Source: Lachnospiraceae bacterium
GTDB lineage: Bacteria; Bacillota; Clostridia; Lachnospirales; Lachnospiraceae
Reading direction: 5' to 3'
NCBI GenBank assembly: GCA_017483425.1
Contig: JAFUWM010000025.1
Location: 1-8,167, forward strand
DNA length: 8,167 nt
Shown: in pieces, positions 1 to 4,896 of the stretch
How the letters are laid out: each line of letters opens with the position of its first letter
Position numbering within the stretch: position 1 is the stretch's first letter
Made by a program: the position numbers and the translations under genes
The notes under the pieces: model-generated
What the model was told of the DNA's origin: nothing
Databases searched by the model: none
Seen by the model: the letters and a program-made list of their open reading frames with translations, nothing else

Positions 1-95
1 CATCCGGAAACGGCAGGGAATCGGGGATATATGACAAAGATAAGAATGAGCTTGCCGTATATGCAAGGAGTATAGTGGTGTTAAGGGCCGTATGA
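1..95 (+). CDS. 3' end of an upstream gene, possibly a GH13 debranching/pullulanase-type enzyme
   Basis: Reading in the frame that starts at base 3, about 30 codons stay open and end at TGA 93-95. The last residues are ELAVYARSIVVLRAV. Glycogen-debranching and pullulanase-type GH13 enzymes commonly end with a small beta-sandwich domain finishing in a similar hydrophobic strand (ARS-x-V-V-L), so this could be the tail of such an enzyme, but 30 residues are too few to be sure. The stop shares four bases (ATGA, 92-95) with the start of the next gene, which is typical of translational coupling and supports this frame being real. The other two forward frames also end in stops in this stretch (32-34 and 73-75) but have no such junction. 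Confidence 0.5.
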   Translation, partial: SGNGRESGIYDKDKNELAVYARSIVVLRAV

Positions 96-775
96 CGGGA
101 ACTGCCTTAAAGCTAATAGCCGTCATATCCATGCTTATAGATCATACCGGAGACGTGCTTTTTCCGGGAACGATGTGGCTAAGATATATAGGCAGGCTAG
201 CATTTCCCATATATTGTTTTTTGCTGGTGGAGGGTTTCTTTCATACCAAAGATCTCAGGCGGTACATGTTCAGGCTGCTGCTTTTCGGGCTTATATCCGA
301 GATACCTTTTGATCTTGCGTTTTATGAGACCCTGTTTACACCTGATCACCAGAATGTATTCTGGACGCTGCTTTTCGGACTTATGGCCATATCTCTTATG
401 AACATGGTCAGGTTTGATAATATTTATTTAAGGACTGCAGCGCAGATGCTGATAGCTATACCTTTCGGGGCGGCGGCACAGCTTATACATTCGGATTACA
501 GGTGGATAGGCGTCGGACTCATTGCCAGCATGTATCTGTTTCATGGTTTTGAGATATTAAAGATAGGTACGGGAGCCGTGCTTTTGCTTCCTGTGTTTAC
601 CAATAGCATAGAATATTTTGGATTGCTAAGTTATCTTCCCATGCATTATTATAATGGGAGACTGGGAATAAAACGCGGATTGCCGGGAACGATACTGAAG
701 TGGTGCTTTTATGCTTTTTATCCGGCGCATCTTTTGATACTTGCATTAATAAGGGACAGGCTGTGGATATATTAA
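92..775 (+). CDS. TraX family integral membrane protein
   Basis: A hydrophobic protein of 227 residues with about six to eight predicted membrane segments, placing it in the cytoplasmic membrane. Hallmarks of the TraX family are visible: an N-terminal LKLIAVISMLIDH stretch (residues 6-18) with an Asp-His pair, GRLAFPIYCFLLVEGF (34-49) followed by HT, SEIPFDL (69-75), QNVFWTLLFG (87-96), and a C-terminal FYAFYPAHLLIL (206-217). The family is named after F-plasmid TraX, needed for N-acetylation of pilin, and it resembles membrane acyltransferases. Chromosomal copies in clostridia are common and have no established substrate, so membrane acyl transfer is a family inference. The length is close to that usual for the family. 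The start is ATG 92, overlapping the upstream stop by four bases. The 3' end overlaps the next gene by 13 bases if that gene starts at GTG 763. Nothing else here suggests conjugation. Confidence 0.88.
   Translation: MTGTALKLIAVISMLIDHTGDVLFPGTMWLRYIGRLAFPIYCFLLVEGFFHTKDLRRYMFRLLLFGLISEIPFDLAFYETLFTPDHQNVFWTLLFGLMAISLMNMVRFDNIYLRTAAQMLIAIPFGAAAQLIHSDYRWIGVGLIASMYLFHGFEILKIGTGAVLLLPVFTNSIEYFGLLSYLPMHYYNGRLGIKRGLPGTILKWCFYAFYPAHLLILALIRDRLWIY
751..756 (+). promoter_or_regulatory. Ribosome binding site that supports the GTG start at 763
   Basis: AAGGGA lies six bases before GTG 763, inside the end of the TraX-family gene. The alternative ATG at 700 would add 21 residues that are simply the out-of-frame reading of the TraX C-terminus and do not resemble the start of the DUF5662 family. 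The purine-rich site therefore favours GTG 763 as the true start. Confidence 0.5.
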
Positions 776-1314
776 GACATTTTCTAACAATAACCGAGCA
801 CAGGATGGAGGTCATGAAGTATTGCTTCAAGTGCGGACTGTATTGGCAGGGGCTTACGCATGACCTTTCAAAGTATGCTCCGATCGAGTTTATGAACGGC
901 GCAAGGTATTATCAGGGATACAGAAGTCCCAATAATTCAGAGCGTGAGGATAAAGGGTATTCGGAATCATGGATGCATCATAAGGGGAGAAACCGCCACC
1001 ATTATGAGTATTGGATCGATTATTGTTCTGAGGTATCCTTGGCAGCTCCTGAATCCGGGGGCATGATCCCCGTGGAAATGCCTAAAAAATACCTTGTCGA
1101 GATGATATGTGACCGTATAGCGGCATCCAAGGTATATAATAAGGGAAGGTACACGGATGATATGCCGTTAAAATACTATGAGAAATCCATGGACAAGATC
1201 CTGATGCATGAAAACACAAAGAAGGAGCTGCATGCCTTTCTTAAAATGATAGCTGTCTTTGGAGAGGATCGTACTTTTAAGTTTATAAGGGAGAGGTATT
1301 TGAAGAATGGATAA
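763..1314 (+). CDS. DUF5662 family protein (putative metal-binding, function unknown)
   Basis: With the GTG start the protein has 183 residues and begins MDILRHFLTITEHR, which matches how I recall the family beginning (a short lead, then H-F-x-T-I-T-x-H). Strongly patterned polar motifs follow: HDLSKY at 33-38, RYYQGYRSPNNSERE at 48-62, and WMHHKGRNRHHYEYW at 70-84. The spaced histidines and aspartate (H13, H33-D34, H72-H73, H79-H80) resemble a metal-binding helical site of the HD-hydrolase kind. That resemblance is my inference; no activity is established for DUF5662 that I can name. There is no signal peptide or membrane segment, so it should be cytoplasmic. It overlaps the TraX-family gene by 13 bases and the ATPase gene by 8 bases, so it is almost certainly co-transcribed with both. 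A longer version from ATG 700 is possible but less likely. Confidence 0.85.
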   Translation: MDILRHFLTITEHRMEVMKYCFKCGLYWQGLTHDLSKYAPIEFMNGARYYQGYRSPNNSEREDKGYSESWMHHKGRNRHHYEYWIDYCSEVSLAAPESGGMIPVEMPKKYLVEMICDRIAASKVYNKGRYTDDMPLKYYEKSMDKILMHENTKKELHAFLKMIAVFGEDRTFKFIRERYLKNG

Positions 1315-1717
1315 GATCACTATAGAAGCGAAGGTGGATAACTTAAACGAGGTGCTCGCCTTTATAGATGAGAAGCTTGAAGCGAATAACTGTCCAATGA
1401 AGATACAGACACAGATAGATATCGCTGTCGAGGAGATTTTTGTAAATATAGCAAGCTATGCCTATACTCCGGATACCGGCCTTGCGACAATCAGCGCTGA
1501 AGTATCGGAAGAGCCCCTTGCTATCACGGTAAGCTTTTCGGATAAGGGGATACCCTATGATCCGCTTGCGAAGGAGGATCCGGACATTACCCTTTCCGCG
1601 GAGGAGAGGCAGATCGGCGGACTCGGGATCTATATGGTAAAGAAGAGCATGGATCACGTATCCTATGAATATAAGGACGGTCAGAATATATTTACTATCA
1701 TGAAAATGCTTGAATAG
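1307..1717 (+). CDS. ATP-binding protein, anti-sigma regulatory factor type (RsbW/SpoIIAB-like GHKL fold)
   Basis: A 136-residue single-domain GHKL ATPase. The N box is VEEIFVN (41-47, with E42/E43 and N47), the G1 box is DKGIPYDP (79-86, D-x-G-x-P) and the G2 box is GGLGIYMVKKSMD (104-116). These are the ATP- and Mg-binding elements of serine kinases such as RsbW and SpoIIAB, which bind a sigma factor or phosphorylate a STAS-domain antagonist. Length agrees with that family. No sigma factor, STAS protein or PP2C phosphatase is in the window, so partners are unknown. ATG 1307 overlaps the upstream stop by 8 bases, and a purine-rich AGGGAGAGG (1288-1296) lies ten bases ahead of it. The gene ends six bases before hypA. 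The fold assignment is firm; the signalling role is inferred from the family. Confidence 0.86.
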   Translation: MDKITIEAKVDNLNEVLAFIDEKLEANNCPMKIQTQIDIAVEEIFVNIASYAYTPDTGLATISAEVSEEPLAITVSFSDKGIPYDPLAKEDPDITLSAEERQIGGLGIYMVKKSMDHVSYEYKDGQNIFTIMKMLE

Positions 1718-1723
1718 AATAGT

Positions 1724-2077
1724 ATGCATGAGCTTCCTGCAACAGAAGATCTGATAAAGACTCTTGACGAGGAGTCTGCAAAAAAGAATATATCCGAAAT
1801 AAAAGAAGTACATCTGGTCATAGGCGAGTTATCCTCATATATAGGGGAGTGCGTACAGATGTACTTTGATCTTTTGTCTGAGGGGCATACCTGCGAGAGG
1901 GCAAAGCTTGTATTCACATATAAAAAGGCCAGATTCAAATGCTTATCATGCGGTCATGAATTCGACCATGACAGAGATTTCACCTGCCCTTCCTGCGGGG
2001 GAGAGGGCAGACTCATAAAAGGAACAGGAAAAGAATTCCTAATCAGCAAGCTTGTGTATGATGATGCAGTTTCCTGA
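1724..2077 (+). CDS. hypA: Hydrogenase/urease nickel incorporation chaperone HypA
   Basis: A 117-residue protein with the two halves expected of HypA. The N-terminal nickel-binding motif Met-His-Glu (residues 1-3) is intact, which also fixes the start at ATG 1724. The zinc site consists of two CxxC pairs, C73-C76 and C88-C91 (CLSCG and CPSCG), followed by GTGKEFLISKL, equivalent to the usual G-x-E-L-x-I strand. HypA hands nickel to hydrogenase large subunits, usually with HypB, and in some bacteria to urease. It is cytoplasmic. Unusually, no hypB, hypC-F or hydrogenase gene is adjacent in this window. There is no clear Shine-Dalgarno sequence ahead of the start; the gap to the ATPase stop is only six bases, so translation probably depends on coupling. 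The last 39 bases lie antisense to the end of the lactonase-family gene. Confidence 0.92.
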   Translation: MHELPATEDLIKTLDEESAKKNISEIKEVHLVIGELSSYIGECVQMYFDLLSEGHTCERAKLVFTYKKARFKCLSCGHEFDHDRDFTCPSCGGEGRLIKGTGKEFLISKLVYDDAVS

Positions 2078-3100
2078 ATGAAACTTCTCCATCGGGCCGT
2101 TCATCACGATGGTTTTCTCCTGCAGATTTATACGGAAGAAAGATATGGTGCTGGATTCATTGTTTATGGACAGCAGATACTTATCATCATCGGATATCGC
2201 TATATCCTTGGGAAAGTCTCCTGATATGGGCAGGGTAAAGAGCTTTGTCAGCATACCGGTCTTTTCGTCACGGTCAAAGGCCGATACCGAGTTATCGCCT
2301 GCGTTTGAACAGTACATATGTCTGCCGTCGTGTGAGAGCTGTATCGCGTATGCCGCGGTATTTCCCGCGTGGTAATCGTTTACGGTGCTTACGGACTGGA
2401 TCTTCTCGAAATCAGGAGTGCCGTTCTTTCCCGAATAAGAGTAGACATCAATGATGTTTTTCATCTCATGGATTATATATGCGAATTTCCCGTCAAGTGA
2501 GAACTTTATCTGATGCGGAGCGGAGTCGATCTCGGATCTTATGATATCGGCAAGAGTCAGCCTGCCGGTATCATGATCCAGTTTATATACGCGTACATGG
2601 TCCATGCCTACGTCTGTGGCGCAGAGATATTTATTATCCCTGGTCATCTTGACGCAGTCGATATGCGGCATGAAATTTCTCTCGCCTACAGAGCCGAAGC
2701 CTTTGTGGTAGAGCTCCTCGCAGATCTTATTAATAGAACCGTCCTTATTAAGCGAAAGTACGGTGACCTTGCCGTCGTGATAGCCCGCGACAAAAAGGAA
2801 TCTATCTTCGTAGTCCGTGGATATATAGCATCCGCGCATGCCGTTTATGCCGGATTTGTTTAGGAATTCAAGGGTTCCGTCGGAGTCTATTTTATAGGCA
2901 TGCACGCCTTCATCCGTGATGGAGTACAGGAAACGGCCTCCATGTGCCACTGAAATATATGAGGGATTTGAGATCTCGGTTTCCGCCTTGTATTTGATGC
3001 GTCCGGTCTTTGGATCGTAGTCGTAGAGCCAGATGCCGTGCTTATGATCCCTTGTATAGCCTGCCGCGTATACTACATACTTTGCTTTCTTTGCTGCCAT
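2039..3100 (-). CDS. Lactonase family beta-propeller protein (6-phosphogluconolactonase/YbhE type)
   Basis: A 353-residue protein with no signal peptide, of the usual length for the seven-bladed-propeller lactonase family that includes E. coli Pgl (YbhE). Family-like blade motifs recur: YVVYAAGYT then GIWLYDYDPKTGRI (8-35), MPHIDCVKMTRDNKYLCATDVG (144-165), APHQIKFSLDGKFAYIIHE (194-212), HAGNTAAYAIQLSHDGRHMYCSN (244-266) and SGDFPKDIAISDDDKYLLSIN (293-313). Pgl hydrolyses 6-phosphogluconolactone in the oxidative pentose phosphate pathway, but the family includes enzymes acting on other lactones, so the substrate is not certain. ATG 3100 is preceded by AAAGAGG seven bases away (3108-3114 on the opposite strand). 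The gene follows aroC on the same strand after 53 bases. Its last 39 bases are antisense to the end of hypA. Confidence 0.85.
   Translation of the reverse strand: MAAKKAKYVVYAAGYTRDHKHGIWLYDYDPKTGRIKYKAETEISNPSYISVAHGGRFLYSITDEGVHAYKIDSDGTLEFLNKSGINGMRGCYISTDYEDRFLFVAGYHDGKVTVLSLNKDGSINKICEELYHKGFGSVGERNFMPHIDCVKMTRDNKYLCATDVGMDHVRVYKLDHDTGRLTLADIIRSEIDSAPHQIKFSLDGKFAYIIHEMKNIIDVYSYSGKNGTPDFEKIQSVSTVNDYHAGNTAAYAIQLSHDGRHMYCSNAGDNSVSAFDRDEKTGMLTKLFTLPISGDFPKDIAISDDDKYLLSINNESSTISFFRINLQEKTIVMNGPMEKFHSGNCIIIHKLAD
2089..2116 (+). terminator. Possible weak intrinsic terminator after hypA
   Basis: CCATCG (2089-2094) and CGATGG (2107-2112) can form a 6-bp stem with a 12-base loop, followed at once by TTTT (2113-2116). 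It lies 11 bases past the hypA stop and inside the antisense coding region of the lactonase gene. The loop is long and the T-run short, so termination would be inefficient at best; the match may be chance. Confidence 0.28.
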
Positions 3101-3129
3101 TATAATACCTCTTTCTTTTACATGAGATG

Positions 3130-3141
3130 ACTGTATACAGT
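3130..3141. promoter_or_regulatory. Perfect 12-bp palindrome between aroC and the lactonase gene, possible operator
   Basis: ACTGTATACAGT is identical to its own reverse complement. It lies in the 53-base gap, 30 bases upstream of the lactonase start. Read on the minus strand, it comes directly after GATAAT (3142-3147), a fair -10 box, so it would cover the transcription start of an internal promoter. No good -35 box is visible at the right distance, and no T-run follows the palindrome, so it is not an obvious terminator. A dimeric repressor site is the natural reading, but this is inference from symmetry and position alone. Confidence 0.4.
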
Positions 3142-3153
3142 ATTATCCTGATA

Positions 3154-4251
3154 TTACGTTGATTTCAGCGCTCTATGTATATATTCAAGCCTGTCGTTTG
3201 GCCTTGACAGTACTGCATCCGCTATCGTAAGCGCTGCCATGGCTTCCACGACTACCACGGCTCTTGGCACTATCACCGGGTCATGGCGTCCTTTTATCAG
3301 GATCTCTTTTTCGTTTCCGGCTTTATCTACAGTCCTTTGCGGTACGGATATGGATGCGGTGGGCTTTACCGCGCATCTGAAAACTATATCCGAGCCGTCC
3401 GAGATCCCGCCTAGCACACCGCCGGAGTGATTCGTTTTTTTGGAGATGTTGCCGGCTCCGTCTGAGATAAACTGATCGTTATTTACAAGTCCCGTGGAAA
3501 GAGCCGAATCAAAACCGCTTCCTATCTCGAAGCCTTTTACGGCACCTATTGACATGACCGCATAGGCGAGTCTTGCATCAAGCTTGTCAAAAACAGGATC
3601 GCCGAGCCCCGCAGTGACTCCCTTTATAACGCACTCTATGACTCCGCCTGCGGAATTTCCCTCTGACATGAGCTTTTCAATGTATTCAGAGGCTTTTTCA
3701 TATGCTTCGTGATCGGGCATAAAAAGGTCGTTTGTTTCTGACGGATCATAGCTTATAACCGATATCGGACCGACAGAACTCGTATATGCGTGTATTTTTA
3801 TATCAAGAGAATCCAGCAGCTTCGCGGCCACGGCTCCGGCTGCAACCCTTGCCGCGGTTTCTCTTCCGGAGGATCTCCCGCCGCCTCTGTAATCCCTTAT
3901 ACCGAATTTTTTATCAAAGGTGTAGTCAGCATGACCGGGTCTGTACAGCTCTGCTATATCGCTGTAATCCTTTGACCGCTGGTCATTGTTTTTTATAAGG
4001 ATCGCTATGGGGGTACCGGTCGTGACACCCTCAAATACGCCCGAAAGGATCTCGGGAGCGTCAGCTTCATTTCTTGCAGTGGTAAACTTTGACTGTCCGG
4101 GCTTACGGCGTGACATATAAGGAATAAGGTCTTCCTCAGTAAGAGCAAGCCCTGCGGGGCAGCCGTCTATGACGCAGCCCAGAGCCTTGCCGTGGGATTC
4201 GCCAAAGGTGGTTACCCTGAAGTTATTTCCAAATGTTGAACCTGATGACAT
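3154..4251 (-). CDS. aroC: Chorismate synthase
   Basis: A 365-residue enzyme of normal length that converts 5-enolpyruvylshikimate-3-phosphate to chorismate, the last step of the shikimate pathway, using reduced FMN. Family signatures are all present: STFGNNFRVTTFGESHG (5-21) with H20, the SRRKPGQSKF segment (47-56), YRPGHADYT (103-111) with the second catalytic histidine H107, the arginine- and glycine-rich GIRDYRGGGRSSGRETAAR (117-135), and the C-terminal RHDPVIVPRA with VEAMAALTIADAVL after it. No catalytic residue appears to be missing. ATG 4251 gives the normal N-terminus; the nearest ribosome binding candidate is a modest CGGAAA. A sigma-70-like promoter lies at 4292-4320 on the same strand. 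The lactonase gene follows after 53 bases with no clear terminator between, so read-through is likely. Confidence 0.97.
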   Translation of the reverse strand: MSSGSTFGNNFRVTTFGESHGKALGCVIDGCPAGLALTEEDLIPYMSRRKPGQSKFTTARNEADAPEILSGVFEGVTTGTPIAILIKNNDQRSKDYSDIAELYRPGHADYTFDKKFGIRDYRGGGRSSGRETAARVAAGAVAAKLLDSLDIKIHAYTSSVGPISVISYDPSETNDLFMPDHEAYEKASEYIEKLMSEGNSAGGVIECVIKGVTAGLGDPVFDKLDARLAYAVMSIGAVKGFEIGSGFDSALSTGLVNNDQFISDGAGNISKKTNHSGGVLGGISDGSDIVFRCAVKPTASISVPQRTVDKAGNEKEILIKGRHDPVIVPRAVVVVEAMAALTIADAVLSRPNDRLEYIHRALKST

Positions 4252-4261
4252 ATAATTTCCG

Positions 4262-4278
4262 TTTCATTTCTGATGAAA
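4262..4278. repeat. Short inverted repeat in the aroC leader / divergent promoter region
   Basis: TTTCAT (4262-4267) and ATGAAA (4273-4278) form an inverted repeat with a five-base spacer. An overlapping outer pair, AATTTC (4254-4259) and GAAATT (4275-4280), can pair instead. It sits in the predicted aroC leader and overlaps the -35 region of the plus-strand promoter candidate. It could be a regulator site or a small AT-rich hairpin; chance is also possible in such AT-rich sequence. Confidence 0.3.
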
Positions 4279-4296
4279 TTCGATATCCTATATGAT
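4268..4296 (+). promoter_or_regulatory. Candidate promoter for the PH-domain/metH/acetolactate-synthase-like genes
   Basis: TATGAT (4291-4296, five of six to TATAAT) has TTCTGA (4268-4273, three of six) 17 bases upstream. A competing reading is TACAAT at 4296-4301 with an even weaker -35. Both share bases with the aroC -10 box on the other strand, so the two divergent promoters would overlap and could compete. The plus-strand promoter is weak on consensus, and no riboswitch-like structure is visible before the genes. Confidence 0.35.
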
Positions 4297-4320
4297 ACAA
4301 TAGAAAGGATTCTAGGTCAA
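4292..4320 (-). promoter_or_regulatory. Housekeeping sigma promoter driving aroC
   Basis: On the minus strand TTGACC (4315-4320, five of six matches to TTGACA) and TATCAT (4292-4297, five of six to TATAAT) are separated by exactly 17 bases. Transcription would begin near 4285, giving a leader of about 35 bases before aroC. That is too short for a T-box or riboswitch, so no leader-based control is expected. Confidence 0.62.
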
Positions 4321-4353
4321 AAACGTAATTAGCCTATACAGGCAGGAGGATAT

Positions 4354-4896
4354 ATGGAAACTCTTTTGAAAGTATTATTGATCGTTGTGATCTGCATTGC
4401 CGCAGCCTTTATTCTGGCGATAGTGCTGACCGTATTATATGAGAAAAAGCGTAAGGAGAGCGGAAAAAAGAGAAAGGAAAACGCCATTTGGGAGGACAGG
4501 AAGAGGACTTTCTTCGGAATGCCGTGGAGCTTTACCAAGTACAGTCTTGACGGGCAGAGATTTTATCTGGAAAGGGGGCTCTTCAGTACGAGATATGACG
4601 AAGTGAGGCTTTATCGGATGACCGACGTTGTCCTTGTAAGGACATTGATTCAGAAGATATTCGGACTTGGTACGCTCCGTATTGATTCTTCGGACAAGAG
4701 TCTGGGAGATTTCGCAATCGTGAATATAAAGGATTCTGAGAAGGTCAAGGAGCTTTTCTCGCAGAAGGTAGAGGAGCAGAGAAAGGCCAACAGGGTTTAC
4801 ACGAGAGAGAGTATAGGTTATCCGGAGCCTCATGATGATATGGATCATGACGGATTCGGAGATATGGATGATCATGATGATTTCGGTGATAATTGA
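4354..4896 (+). CDS. Membrane-anchored bacterial PH-domain-like protein with an Asp/His-rich C-terminal tail
   Basis: A protein of 180 residues. Residues 4-29 form one strongly hydrophobic membrane helix, followed by a very basic stretch (EKKRKESGKKRKE, 30-42) that predicts the rest lies in the cytoplasm. Residues 46-145 look like a bacterial PH (YdbS/DUF304-like) domain: a W-x-x-x-K-R start, SLDGQRFYLERGLFSTRYDEVRLYRMTDV in the middle (64-92), FGLGTLRIDSSD (103-114), then a closing amphipathic helix, DSEKVKELFSQKVEEQRK. The tail (159-180) is dominated by Asp and His and contains DMDHDGFGD (162-170), a fit to the DxDxDGxxD calcium-binding loop. The function is unknown; such domains are often associated with membrane proteins. 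A strong AGGAGG (4344-4349) precedes ATG 4354 by four bases. Its stop overlaps the metH start by one base. Confidence 0.75.
   Translation: METLLKVLLIVVICIAAAFILAIVLTVLYEKKRKESGKKRKENAIWEDRKRTFFGMPWSFTKYSLDGQRFYLERGLFSTRYDEVRLYRMTDVVLVRTLIQKIFGLGTLRIDSSDKSLGDFAIVNIKDSEKVKELFSQKVEEQRKANRVYTRESIGYPEPHDDMDHDGFGDMDDHDDFGDN

Noticed and set aside
700..762. N-terminal extension of the DUF5662 gene from ATG 700
   Set aside because: The extra 21 residues are the shifted reading of the conserved TraX C-terminus and have no family match; GTG 763 has a ribosome binding site and gives the expected N-terminus.
92..775. TraX as evidence of a conjugative element
   Set aside because: Chromosomal TraX-family genes are common in clostridia, and no relaxase, pilus, integrase, transposase or attachment repeat is present in the window.
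1343..1813. Minus-strand open frame of 156 codons
   Set aside because: It is antisense to the GHKL ATPase and the start of hypA; its composition is that of a reverse shadow.
2513..2863. Plus-strand open frame of 116 codons
   Set aside because: It is antisense to the lactonase-family gene, which shows clear propeller motifs through this stretch.
4332..4343. GCCT/AGGC mini-hairpin just before the AGGAGG of the PH-domain gene
   Set aside because: The stem is only 4 bp with a 4-base loop and does not cover the ribosome binding site; chance is the simpler explanation.
4252..4353. A cobalamin, SAM or T-box leader before metH or aroC
   Set aside because: The divergent region is only 102 bases, the predicted aroC leader is about 35 bases, and no conserved riboswitch core such as a B12 box is visible.
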